From Acanthococcus lagerstroemiae (Eukaryota; Arthropoda; Insecta; Hemiptera; Eriococcidae): a stretch of 64,000 nt of DNA. The notes below the pieces were generated by a model. The model had not been told where the DNA came from, did no database searches, and saw only the letters and a program-made list of their open reading frames with translations. The position numbers were made by a program, and so were the translations under genes. Positions 35,615-47,880 of the stretch are shown here, in pieces. Location of the stretch: the NCBI GenBank assembly GCA_031841125.1, contig CM063110.1, positions 53,109,946-53,173,945 on the forward strand, written 5' to 3'. Numbering within the stretch: position 1 is the stretch's first letter; each line of letters starts with the position of its first letter.

Positions 35615-38106
35615 ATTAACCAAAGCATTTGGAATTTAGCCGCTTAGGTTTCAATATTTAACCTTTTAAAGATGGCATAAAATAATGTACATAAATTATT
35701 TCATGGTGAGGGCGGGGATTCCCTCACCATGCCACCTTTACTGGATTTTAATTGATCTTCTGACGAAGCGAACAATGATTGGGGTAGGTTTATTCTCAGC
35801 AGGCGAGGTTTCGCTCTCTTATTGTTCTATCCCACTTCCTTCCCCTCCAGATTTCTTCAGTTATTCAGTCTGTGGATGTTCGCCTGCTGCGAGCTCGTGA
35901 ACGAACAAATTTGCCCTTCTGTTCCTTCTCATTTTACCTGTAAAAAGGTCATTCACGACCTTCAGTTTGTGAGGAACCTACGTCTTAGTTATTGTAGTCG
36001 AATTTATACAAAAGGGACCGGCATATATTTTACCGTTGCAGTTTTTTTTTTTTTTTTTTTTACAATCTGGTTTTGCCCACGATTGTGTTTATTCTTAGAT
36101 AGGCATGGATGGTATTTCTGCGCACCGCAGACCGCAGTCCAGTTTTAACTCGTCTAGGGGCAACACCTCTGCAATATTCGGATAAAATTTTAAATCAGTC
36201 AGTTGCGTAACTGAAACAGAGCTACGCATTTTGCTATTTCAGATCCACTAATATGCTGTGTAATTTAGGATTTGAGTGAACAATTTGTTCGGAACTTATT
36301 TTCAGTTTGCCGACTTGCCAATTGAGCATGAGTGAAGTACCTAATGCACTACACCATGGCCGGGGAATGAACCGATGAACCAATTACCGAAGAATGGTTA
36401 TTTGCGGTATGTACTCTAGTGTCCTGCATGTGATGATTTTTTTTTTCAAACATTGGAAAGGATGCGCTGGAATTAAAATTAATCCGTGTTGCAGAGATCT
36501 CGAAAGTTTTAATGTAAAAGTTTTGTAATAAGATTGAGTTTGTTATAAGCGCAAGGTTTTTTTTAAATGCATTTGCATGTTTATCATATAGTGATTATTT
36601 CGGCGCATATCCGCAGTATTTTTATGATTCGTGAAATTCCTAGTAAAATGAGCCCAACTTGGTTGCGCATGTTTCTGCATACTCAGGAAAATATGCATAT
36701 TTTCGCATAAAATCGTACATTTCAAGCACATATTTGGCCATTCTTCTTATTGTTACCGACCGCGTTAATATTGACTGAAACACATACTGCTTGATTTACG
36801 GACATGCGCGTTGTCCAGTGCCACAGCCTTGGACCATACATAGTTACATGGACTGGCAGTCAGGACCAACTTTTTACAAAACGCACCTTCCTACGTTTCC
36901 GTGATGATATAGTGATCAGAAAATAATAACATAACTTCACATTCACCATAGAAGAAATTTGCGCGAGAATTCCATAAAGTTCAGTTAGGTACTTTGCGGA
37001 AAATTTTATAATTATTCGACATAAGACTATAGAGGATGTCACATGTCACGAAGGTATGTTTTTGTAAATAGCTGCAAAGTGCCATGTTTGGCTTCAAATT
37101 TTTATCGGTATTGACAGTCCATGTATGTATGTATGGTCGAAGGCTACATCACTGCTAGCTCCAACTAGCAACATTCTTAATTGTTTTTTTTTTCTGTTTT
37201 ATTTTGGTTATTCATTTTTTGAGTCAGGCGTGTGTTGCACTCGATTTAGCTGAAAAAAACCTGCGTTTATTTGAAACTTTTGGAATTTTTTGGCATATTT
37301 TTGAGGGTTTTAGCGCGTATTTCGCGATTTCTACCGTATAAAAAAACTTGCCCTAGTTATAAATCGTTTGTAAGGCTCCCGTGAGTCTCGAAAAAAAAAG
37401 AGAATCCTTATGTGGCTATTTTTTGGTGCACGAAAGAAACCAGAGCCCCTTCAAATTAAATTTTTCATTTTTGCCGAAACACTAGGAATTTTCAAATTTA
37501 GGAAAGTGTTTCAAACAGATATTGCCCTTATAAAATTGTTCTCGATTTTTCGTCATCTCAGAACTCACAGAAATGGGGGGGGGGTGTAGTAGCAAAATTG
37601 CTTCTCTCATAAATTGTTCTCGATTCGTGATCATCTCACAACTCTCAGGAATGGGGGGGGGGGAGGGTATAATGGTGGCAAAATGGCTCTTCTCGCTGTT
37701 ACATAAATAAACACAGACAGAATAAAGGTAAAGATAAAATTTTGGTCGTATTTCTGGGATTATCCGTTTTTGTGACCAGTGCCCTTCGTTTATTTCGTAT
37801 TTTCTGCGTTCTTCTATGTTTGTGTTCGTTTTTCTACTCTATTTAAAATACGAGGTGAATAGAAAAGTTTTTTTAAATCTTAGATGTGGTAACCCTAGTC
37901 AGCGCATTTTCAAGCTTGCCTCCAAGTTCTCGCGTCTAGTTGGAGTTTTTAACTAATTACTTACCCTCCTCCCCCTCCTTGTTTACAGTTATTCAAAAAA
38001 TCCTGTGCGGTGTTCCCGTGCTGGTCGCTTGCAAATTACAGTAGTTGTACATCGCATTTATTTAGTATTTTTGATAAGTTATTATTATTATATTTATTTG
38101 TTTACA
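35615..38106. other. Intergenic stretch without recognised features
   Basis: It holds an 18-base T tract near 36045, G tracts at 37575 and 37650 within two similar TTGTTCTCGATT...CATCTCA...GGGGGGG segments, and a local TATG repeat at 37125. No supported ORF or terminal repeats. Confidence 0.4.
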
Positions 38107-38539
38107 GATACCGCAGTGACTGTGTTTAGTATTCCGGATGACGATTGCTCAAGGAATGGGCTCACAAAATGCCATTAGTCCAAAACATAAACCTTGTTGA
38201 AAATTGGGAAAAAAAATTCGTATTTAAAGTAGTACCACAAAACATTGATTACGGTAAAGTGTCCTAACATCGACCACTTTTACTCCCCAAAATTTTAGTA
38301 GGTATTTCAAAATGTATTTTTTTGAATTTGGCAATGCTACATTATAGAACCATTCTTCCGCATTATTTTTGCTAATTACCTTTCCAAAATTCTCATTGAA
38401 GGTTTTTCAAAAATTGATTCCACAAGAGTATCTTAAATTGACCTTTCAAAATTGGGGTACCTAATGTCGTCCGCTCAAAAAATTAACAAAAAAAAATGAT
38501 AGGAAGTAATGGAAAACGATGTTTATTGCTGTTATACAG

Positions 38540-38851
38540 TTACATAAGAGTACAATTATTAGTTATTACTGTTTGAACGAAATCTTTCAAAGTGGCGATC
38601 GGCATATTTTGATCTATCGAAATTTTTAAAAAACCCATTGGAGTATTCATACACATAACAGCACTCAGCACCGCTTCTTTGCTCCATAATTTTCTTATTT
38701 CCGCCATCTGTAATGCAAGGAGTTCGTAATTTATCACTTCAAAATTTTTAGTAACTATGCAGATTTCATCAGGGGATAATAGTAGGATGCCGAGGGGTTT
38801 TGATTTTATAAAATTAATAAAATCGTAAAGCGATTGAGGAGGGTAATTCAA
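38540..38851 (-). CDS. Unrecognised 103-aa ORF
   Basis: An open frame with normal amino-acid composition (MNYPPQSLYDFINFIKSK..., MAEIRKLWSKEAVLSAV..., MPIATLKDFVQTVI...). It lies only in the left arm of the foldback, in what looks like an insertion. I do not recognise the family and see no start context or splice partner. It may be a transposon remnant or chance. Confidence 0.2.
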   Translation of the reverse strand: MNYPPQSLYDFINFIKSKPLGILLLSPDEICIVTKNFEVINYELLALQMAEIRKLWSKEAVLSAVMCMNTPMGFLKISIDQNMPIATLKDFVQTVITNNCTLM

Positions 38852-40429
38852 AACATAAATACAACAAAGTAACGACTTACTCTTTCAAACGATGTATAGT
38901 TTTCTTGAACGAAATACAATTTTGGTACAATTACATGAACCTTCCTTTGCATCTGTTATGAAATTTCCGGAGGCATGTTTTCATTTATCGTTGATCAGGG
39001 CACTTTACCTTGACTCGATTTCTGTTGTGGTCAGGATATGCGGTTACTTCTCACATGTGTTAGGTTTTTTTTTTTTTTTTTTTTTTTTTGTGGACTCTGG
39101 GCAGTTTGTGAATTCACTTCATTTGCTACTGGTTGTGAAATCTCGAGTATAATATATACAGTTACACACCTCGGATTTTGTAATTTAAAATCGGGGGAAA
39201 ATTGGATTTAAGATTGCGAAAAATGGTGCGTACACGCGTACTTATTATACTCGAGATTATACTGTAGTTCTTCGTGCTACTAAGTAAGTATGAATAAGTG
39301 AGAGATAGACCACTTTGATTTTATTCAAGTTTTTGATCTTATTTTTGGATTCGGGAGATGGAAACAGCCCCGCAACCTTAGAATAATTTGTGTTTTTTTC
39401 TTAAAAATTGTTCGCAGGTACCATTGTGTTCAGTGTTCCGGATGCCGATTACTTGAAGAATGAACTCACAAAACTGCCCTTAGTTGATAACATGAACTTG
39501 TTGAAAATTGTAAAAAACATTTCTTAATATGGGCATTGATAAAAAACATTTCTTAATCCCAGTAGTAGGACGAAAAACTGATTATTGATAACTCGAGTTC
39601 ACATTGCGGTTGCGTGGATATTACTCTCGGGTATGGCCTTAGACTTCCTCTGGGGCAGTTTGTTTTCCCCTTTTCCTTTACTAAGGGCAGTTTGTGAATT
39701 CATTCTTCATTCGTTACTGATTATGAAATCTCGAGTATAATATAGAGTTGCACACCTCGAATTTTGTAATCTGAAATGGGTGGTGGGAGGGGGGTAGATC
39801 AGAATTGAGAAAAATGGTGCATACGCGCTTTCTTATTATACTCGACATTTTACTGTAGTTCTTACTACTACTAAGTATGAATAAGTGAGAGATGCTGTAC
39901 CAAAATGCAGTAAGTCCATGTTATTGTTTTTGGATTCAGAAGACTCTTCTGATGGATTTCAATTCTACATACACTTTCAACCTTCGGGTTATATTTTCGC
40001 GAATATTTTAATTTTGAAAATATTAGTTAAAGTTGCGGCTAGATTTGTACAAAAGGAGCGATGAAAGTCAAAATTGAGATAGGTACCTAGGCAGTTTGTT
40101 TTTCCTGCTTCCTGCACAATTTAAAAATATGGACTTACTGTGTTTTCGAACGACTTCACTAATGAAGAACACTTAGGAGAGGTAATAACGATATTTGTTT
40201 CATTTTCAAAACGCAGATTCGCTGCTTCTATTCGAATTCCACATGAAATGTTCTTTGATATTTTAATGTTGAAAATTATTAATAGTTAATGTTGCGGGTA
40301 ATTCATAAAAATCACACGAAGAAAAAAAAATCAAAATTTCCTGCTTTCCGAGAATTCAGTAACAGGGACTTGCACTGTTTTCAAAAAGCTGTGCTTAAGT
40401 GTTCTTCATTATTGAAATACGTTTAGTAT

Positions 40430-41910
40430 GTCCTATACCTTCTCTTTTTCCTATTTTCGCATTTCTTTTCCCTTTTCCTGTTTTCTCCCCCTCTCCTTTC
40501 CATTTCTTCCTTCCTTTCTCTTTCCTCCTCTTTCTTGATTTCATTTACCTCTCTCCTTCCTTCAGTTCTTTCTCCTGTACTATTCTTTTTCTTCTCTAGT
40601 ATTCTTTTCTCTCTTCATCCACCCATTCCTTCTGCTCTCCTGTGTTTCCTTTTTCTCTCATGCAGTCCCTCTGTCCTATCCTCCCCCTTCCCCTCCTTTA
40701 TCTTATCTTCCTTCCGCTTTCATCTCTCTTCTTTCTTTTCCTTCTCTTTTCTACCTTTTGTTATCCTCTCCCTCGCCTCCCTCCTTTCCCCTTTAATCCC
40801 TCTTCTATCTTCCCTGTATTCCTGTCTATCTCTCCTTTCTCCTCTTTGTCTTTCTCCTTTCCCCTATCATCCTTCTCTCTTCCCCATTTTCCTCTCTATT
40901 TCTCCCTCCTTCCTTGTTCTCTCTTCTCTTCCTCCCTTTACTCCTCTGCGCCTTCTCTTCTCCCCCTTTCTTGTTCACCTTTCTTTCTTCTTTTCTTCTC
41001 TCTTTCCTCTCTGCTTCCTCCTCCTTTCTTCCTTTTTTCATTCTCCTCCCCATTCCCCCAATTTTCCTATATTCTCTCCCTTCCATCTCCCCTCCCTTCT
41101 CCTTCTCTCCCATCCCTTCTCCCCCTCTTTGCATCTCCTCTACAGGAAATGGAGAGAGGGAGAGAAGAGGTGGGAGAAAATAGGAGAAGAAATGGCGAGA
41201 GGATCAGGAGAGACTCCTTTCCCTCTCTCTCCTCTCCTCTCATTCTCATCTCCTCCTTCCATCTCCTCTATTCCTCCTTTTCTCTCTCTTTCTGAAGTGG
41301 AGAGAGTAGGAGGACAAAGGAGAAGAGGGAAGGAGGAAAGAGAAAAAGAGTGCGAGGAGAGAGTGAGAGAGAGAGGAAGGAGAGAGAGAGAGTGAGTGGA
41401 GAGAGTGAGAGAGAGAGTGGAGAGAGAGAGAGAGAGAGAGGGAGAAATAGAGAGGAAAATGGGGAAGAGAGAAGGATGATAGGGGAAAGGAGAAAGACAA
41501 AGAGGAGAAAGGAGAGATAGACAGGAATACAGGGAAGATAGAAGAGGGATTAAAGGGGAAAGGAGGGAGGCGAGGGAGAGGATAACAAAAGGTAGAAAAG
41601 AGAAGGAAAAGAAAGAAGAGAGATGAAAGCGGAAGGAAGATAAGATAAAGGAGGGGAAGGGGGAGGATAGGACAGAGGGACTGCATGAGAGAAAAAGGAA
41701 ACACAGGAGAGCAGAAGGAATGGGTGGATGAAGAGAGAAAAGAATACTAGAGAAGAAAAAGAATAGTACAGGAGAAAGAACTGAAGGAAGGAGAGAGGTA
41801 AATGAAATCAAGAAAGAGGAGGAAAGAGAAAGGAAGGAAGAAATGGAAAGGAGAGGGGGAGAAAACAGGAAAAGGGAAAAGAAATGCGAAAATAGGAAAA
41901 AGAGAAGGTA
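40430..41910. repeat. Polypyrimidine/polypurine centre of the foldback
   Basis: About 700 bases of almost pure C/T (40440-41140) switch at about 41145 to almost pure A/G (to about 41900). 40905..41441 is a spacer not paired between the arms; it ends in a long GA run. Long open frames on both strands here are low-complexity by-products. Confidence 0.9.
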
Positions 41911-43259
41911 TAGGACATACTAAACGTATTTCAATAATGAAGAACACTTAAGCACAGCTTTTTGAAAACAGTGCAAGTCCCTGTTACTGAATTCTCGGAA
42001 AGCAGGAAATTTTGATTTTTTTTTCTTCGTGTGATTTTTATGAATTACCCGCAACATTAACTATTAATAATTTTCAACATTAAAATATCAAAGAACATTC
42101 CATGTGGAATTCGAATAGAAGCAGCGAATCTGCATTTTGAAAATGAAACAAATATCGTTATTACCTCTCCTAAGTGTTCTTCATTAGTGAAGTCGTTCGA
42201 AAACACAGTAAGTCCATATTTTTAAATTGTGCAGGAAGCAGGAAAAACAAACTGCCTAGGTACCTATCTCAATTTTGACTTTCATCGCTCCTTTTGTACA
42301 AATCTAGCCGCAACTTTAACTAATATTTTCAAAATTAAAATATTCGCGAAAATATAACCCGAAGGTTGAAAGTGTATGTAGAATTGAAATCCATCAGAAG
42401 AGTCTTCTGAATCCAAAAACAATAACATGGACTTACTGCATTTTGGTACAGCATCTCTCACTTATTCATACTTAGTAGTAGTAAGAACTACAGTAAAATG
42501 TCGAGTATAATAAGAAAGCGCGTATGCACCATTTTTCTCAATTCTGATCTACCCCCCTCCCACCCCCATTTTAGATTACAAAATTCGAGGTGTGCAACTC
42601 TATATTATACTCGAGATTTCATAATCAGTAACAAATGAAGAGTGAATTCACAAACTGCCCTTAGTAAAGAAAGAAACGAAGAAAAAGAAAATGAAGATAA
42701 AATGTCAAAAATGAGTTATTTGATGAAACTGCCAGAATGTGAACTCGAGTTATCGATGTGTTCAATTTTTTGTGCTACTACCGGTAGTAAGAATTTTTTT
42801 TTTCAATTTTCAACAATTTGATGTTTTTGACTAGGGGCAGTTTGTGAGTCCGTTTTCCGAGTAATCCGCATCCGAAACACTGAACATAATCCACTTGGGT
42901 ATACCTGTGAACATTAAAAAAAAAAAAATCATCAAATATTCTAAGGTTGAGGCTGCTTCCATCTCGAATCCAAAAATTAAAACAAAAACTTGGACTTACC
43001 ATATTTTGGTAAAGCATCTCTCACTTATTCATATGGGTACTTGATAGCACGAAAAACTATTGTAAAATCTCGAGTATATAAGTACGCGTGTACGCGCCAT
43101 TTTTCACAATTTTAGATTCATTTTCCCCCAATTTTGAATTACAAAATCCGAGGTATGTAACAATATATATGTATTATACTCGAGATTTCACCATCAGTAG
43201 CAAATGAAGAGTGAATTCATAAACTGCCAGAGCAAATCGAAGGCCACACGTGAGACATA

Positions 43260-44066
43260 GGGGAGAGTGGGGAGCAATCGGACAACCCCTATTTGGGGCT
43301 TCAATATTTTCAAAAACCGCCAATTGCCAAAATGAAAATTAATTATATTGATATCTATTCATTTATGCCAAAAAAAAAAAATATAACAAAAAATGTACTT
43401 TTTTACTGTTTTTTTGCTCAGGCAACAATTTTTAAAAATTAAATATTTTTGGTTTTCTGAAACGATAGGATATTCGAAAATAAGTAGGTAAGCAATTTTT
43501 GTCGTTACGGCTGAGTGTCGCTTCATGTAAAAAAAAGTTCATGAAAATGATAGGTTGGGAGCATTCGGACAAATGGGGTTCTCACTGATTTTTCTGTGAT
43601 CTCGATGTGATAAGAAGTACCGGTGTTGTTTTTTTTCTTTTTCGTAGGTGCCTGATCACTTTTATGTCTCCGACGTACCGGGTATCTTGTTTGTGCCGTT
43701 TTCTGATATTATTGAAAAATGTGACAAGCTCAATGATGGAAAAAAAAACTCAGCAACAAAATAGATATTAAACGGTTTTTGTCGATAATTAATCGTTTGA
43801 ATGGTTTTTATGTTTACGAGTCCGAATCCTCCCCATAACTTGTCCGAATGGTCCCCCCCCCCGGTCAGGTTTCGGACCAAAAAAATCAAGTTTTTGAAAA
43901 TTAATTATCATGGTGATAATAAAGATAAAAATTGGAAACAAAAATCAGGCTAAGATGTAAGAAAGTCCAGAATTTACAATGGTAAAATGCAATCGCCACA
44001 AAGTCTCGTAGTTTCCATGTAAAACATTAAAATCCAAAAACTGTCCGAATCCTCCCCACTCTCCTC
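43260..44066. mobile_element. TA-flanked element with GGGGAGAGTGGGGAG ends
   Basis: Left GGGGAGAGTGGGGAGCAATC and right GATTCGGACAG-type sequence ending CTCCCCACTCTCCTC are inverted. TA sits at both borders (43258-59, 44067-68). The end motif TCCGAAT...CCCC is repeated inside (43560, 43825, 43845). 807 bp, no transposase. It inserted in the right foldback arm. Confidence 0.75.
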
Positions 44067-44865
44067 TATAACCACGTATTCTTACAGCAAATATGAACTA
44101 GAGTTATTTGCGTTCAGTTTTTTGTGGTGCTAATTATTAAGAAATGATTTTTTTAGGGCAGTTTGTGAGTCCATTCTTTGCGCAATCAGTATCCGGAACA
44201 CTGAACACAATCCTGTAAACAATTGAAAAAGAATATATATTAATAACTCATCAAAGACTCTTAGGTTGGGGCTGTTTCCATCTCTCAAATCCAAAATTAA
44301 ATACCAAATCAAAGACATACAACAGTTTTCTAAAGCATCGTTCACTTCTCACTTATTAGTACTTGAATAGTAGCCAGAAGAACTACAGTAAAGAGGACCG
44401 GATTTAATATTCTCGCGCCTCCAGGCAGATTCAAAATTGCGCCCCCAGATTTTCGTACACCTTCCCTCGTTGACCCCCTCTCAATAAATACATTGAAAAT
44501 TTTTGAAAATTTGCCGCCACCCAAAATCTGCCGGGCCCGATAGTAAATATCGAGTATAATAAGCACGCGTGTACGCGCCATGTTTCTTAATTTTAAATTA
44601 AAAAATCCCAAGTGTGTAACTGTATAATACATTATACTCGAGATCATGGGCGTAGCCAGTGCTGAATTGAAAAAAAAAAGTATCTTCCAATGCTCAAGAG
44701 AATATTTTCGAATATTTAAAGCCAACTGAATATAATTCGCAGAAAATAGGATGTGCTTGGAGGCCTAGACGCTAGACAATGAAAATGTGTGACTGGTGCC
44801 AACATAATTCTACCTTTTTGCTCCCCCCACCCCCTCTGGAAAAAGTTCTAGCTACATTTTCCACG

Positions 44866-45390
44866 AAGTATTTCGATGAAAATCTTGAAAAAAAAATTTC
44901 AACAATGGCCTTATATACTTCACTACCAGCTCTACAATTGTTTGGGTAATTTCTCTTGAGGCTTTGGTAATATACCCTAGGGCGTGCTTAACAATATTTG
45001 AAAAAATAAAATTCATCATATAAATAAGTGTAACTCGAAAGTAATCTTACCCTATTAGCAAACTTGATTGCCATTTATCGGCAAAACAGTTTCACGTTTG
45101 GAAATTAAAAAATTTTTAACAAAGTATTTCGATGAAAATTTTGAAAAATAAATTTCAATAATGGCCTTATACTTCACTACCAGCTTTACAGTATTTGTAT
45201 TCGGGTAATTTCTCTTAAGGCTTTAGTAATACCCTAGGGCGTGCTTTACAATATTTGAGAGAAAAAAATTCATCATATAAAAGGCTTTAGTAATACCCTA
45301 GGGCGTGCTTTACAATATTTGAAAAAATAAAATTCATCATATAAATAAGTGGAACTCGAAAGTAATCTTACCCTATTAGCAAGGGGGAGG
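44866..45390. repeat. Imperfect tandem triplication
   Basis: A unit from GTATTTCGATGAAAAT through CACTACCAGCT and CCCTAGGGCGTGCTT to GTAATCTTACCCTATTAGCA occurs at 44868 and 45124. Its second half is repeated again from about 45283. Non-coding. Confidence 0.75.
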
Positions 45391-46419
45391 GTTATATAGA
45401 AATAGAAATAGATTGAAAATGCCAAAACAGAAAATTGAAAATGCGCAGCCAAACTCCGGAACAACAGATGTAACCAAATAATGAGGGGAAAAAAGTAACC
45501 AAATGGGGGAGAATGAAGTAAAAGCAGTAGCCAAGTGTTCGCAATACAAGAATAAAACGTATACATACCAGAAAAATTCGTTTTTTCAGCAAGTACCTCT
45601 TCAGTTCTTCATTTGGTGGCCTTGCTGCTCCGTTGCTCATCTCTGCCTCGGCACTGATGTCCATCCATTAAACAAATATTGGCGAATCAAAAATATATAA
45701 GTACGCAATAATCGGTAAACCGTAGATATTAAAATTCAAATTTCCAATTTTTTAGCACACTAGTGGATCAAAAATAATATGTTTACTTATTATATCGGTA
45801 CTGGGTAGGCCACTGACTCAATAAAATCAATCTAATCTAATCCCTGGAGAGATGTTGCCTGTAGGCGAGTTAGAATTGGACTACTGCACGCGTGCATGAA
45901 AATACCAGCCAGTCCAGGAATAAACACAATGGTGGAAAAAACCCGGCGGTAAAGAAACGGGAAACCCAACCAATAATGTACCAGTCCGTTGGTAAACACA
46001 GGTTGTTTACGACCTAAGGGTTTAAAGGTTTTCAGTTACCTTTTAACTGGTAACAATGAGAAGAAAAGGAAGGACGGATTTTTTTGTCCACGAATTCTTT
46101 GGAAACCAATCCAATGATTTATTTTAAAGGTTTGCGCATATCATAAAGACGTAGCGGGTGTGTGTGTGTGTGTGGGGGGGGGGGGTGGGAATAGAACAAG
46201 AGGGAGCGAAACTGACAAGTAATGCGAAATTCGTCTGTAACTGACGATGTACCGATGAGCAATTCGTTACTTGCCTGGTGAGTAATAAGTTTACCAAATG
46301 AATAAGAAGAACGAATTAATTAACAGTTTTTTCCATTGTACAATTGAAATTAGGAGACAACGATATGACTCACCCACCTACCCGAATCCAAAAAATAAGA
46401 CAATGAAAATCGAGTAAAA

Positions 46420-47880
46420 TCTCTTCCCTCTCACACAAATACTATTTGCCGATGACTTCAGCATTCACCTCAAATCCAGAAACCCACAACGGGCCCATAG
46501 ACTACTCCATGAAAACATATAAAACTAACTGAAACACGGTCCTCTACACACGGACTCCGTGTATCACCAAGCAAAACGAAATTCATGATGTTCCAGCATC
46601 GAACGAATAATCTAACTTTCTCACCTCTGCTATACTCAATTCACAATCGATTCCTCGCTCCAATTGAGTCAAATTTCTCGGCCTCTACCTCGACGCTCGT
46701 TTCTCCTGGTTACCGCATATAAAACGCATACAAGCTCCAAACTACACCCATGTTCCTAAATCCTCACTACACTTACAGTCACACTTTGAAGGGACACTGT
46801 CCCGTACCTTTTCTTACAAGTCACTACCAACAATCCATACGTCACCCCCACCCTAGTTGTTGAACCTCCCCCTATGCAATTTCGAACTTACAGACTTCCC
46901 TAAAAAATCCACACCCCCCAAGTTTATCGGACTCATTTGCAAGAAATTCTTGACCACTTTCCTGACTGTATCTTGTACTTCACTGATGGCTCAGCCCAAC
47001 CGACGCAACGCTTATGCCTACTCAACAGATAGTCTACTACACTCCTTCCGACTTAACACAGCTTCCATCTACACAGCCGAACTCCATGCTATCCTACAGT
47101 GCCTAGTCACGGTCTCCTCGCTCAAAGACCCACCCACACTCACCCACTAACTGGTCGTCTCAGATTCACTTTCCTTCTTCAGGTCTATTTCCGATCGTCT
47201 TTCAATGCAAGCTCTCGTTCAACATCCATCTCATTTCCTTGACCACCAAGAGAATCTCACTCATCCCAAACCATATTGGTATCCCAAGAAATGAAGCTGT
47301 CGATCAAGCAGCACAGCAAGCTACACAGCTCCCATATCGTCACCTCCCTAGGATTTTGGGGAGCAAATGTCCCATTTCAGATTGTTATTAGAATTTATTG
47401 TTTTATGTTTTGAGAAAACTGACTATTTTTCAACGTTACTTGCACTTTTATGGTTTTATGGCCTATACTGTCCTGTACGAAACCATAAGTGGTTGACTTC
47501 ATGGCCGAGTCTGGGCCATGTCTGGGTACAGCCCTATAACCACACAAGTGCGGAAACCTGCCATTTTGTATTCAACTGTGTCCGTGGATGTCGGATCCAA
47601 CTATGCGGAGCGTACGGCCTAGTCAATTCGGCATCGACGGGCGCGCGGTTGAATACAAAATGGCAGGTTTCCGCAGAGTTTGGGCCAAGTTAAGACTTGA
47701 GAATTTGTCTAGTTTTGACGCATTAACATGCGTCGGGAGAAAAGGACTTTCATACACCTTGATTTTAAGGCTCTTTGAATTTGCCCATCAATCGTGCCCA
47801 AATGCTCTATGGTAACGGAGTGAAGAAAAAGTGTAAGATTATTATGTTCGTGCTGGGCTTCCTGGCAGGGTTACCAACGA
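46420..47880 (+). pseudogene. LINE with RT and RNase H, copy 2
   Basis: Same family as the minus copy at 29294-31886. It contains the RT catalytic FADDFSIHLKS, then RNase H pieces (STDSLLHSFRLNTASIYTAE, IGIPRNEAVDQAAQQATQLP) and the shared 3' region with hairpin 5. Multiple frameshifts; 5' end missing. Confidence 0.82.
47544..47678. repeat. Foldback hairpin 5, in LINE 3' region
   Basis: TGCGGAAACCTGCCATTTTG and CAAAATGGCAGGTTTCCGCA are perfect complements. Inner stem continues (TATTCAAC / GTTGAATA). The core is CAACTATGCGGAGCGTACGG. Confidence 0.88.

Larger units (their letters stand above)
38107..44650. repeat. 6.5-kb inverted-repeat (foldback) structure
   Basis: Repeat units on the left run in one orientation and on the right in the reverse. 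Inner arms 39680..40905 and 41441..42666 pair almost base for base (positions sum to about 82346). Farther out, left units (38107-38215, 39090-39530) correspond to right units (44100-44650, 42780-43220). Each unit has a TCTCGAGTATAATA ... TTATTATACTCGAGA mini-inverted repeat. The arms carry independent insertions (43260-44066 on the right; about 38216-38890 on the left). This layout resembles foldback transposons. Confidence 0.85.

Noticed and set aside
40535..41395. 286-codon open frame, plus strand, with minus-strand twin at 41140-41811
   Set aside because: Pure Ser/Leu/Pro/Phe composition from the polypyrimidine tract. The two frames share the same start because the DNA is an inverted repeat.
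38107..44650. Pure assembly artefact
   Set aside because: The arms carry different insertions and small differences and a unique spacer, which a simple mis-join would not create. It remains worth checking with long reads.
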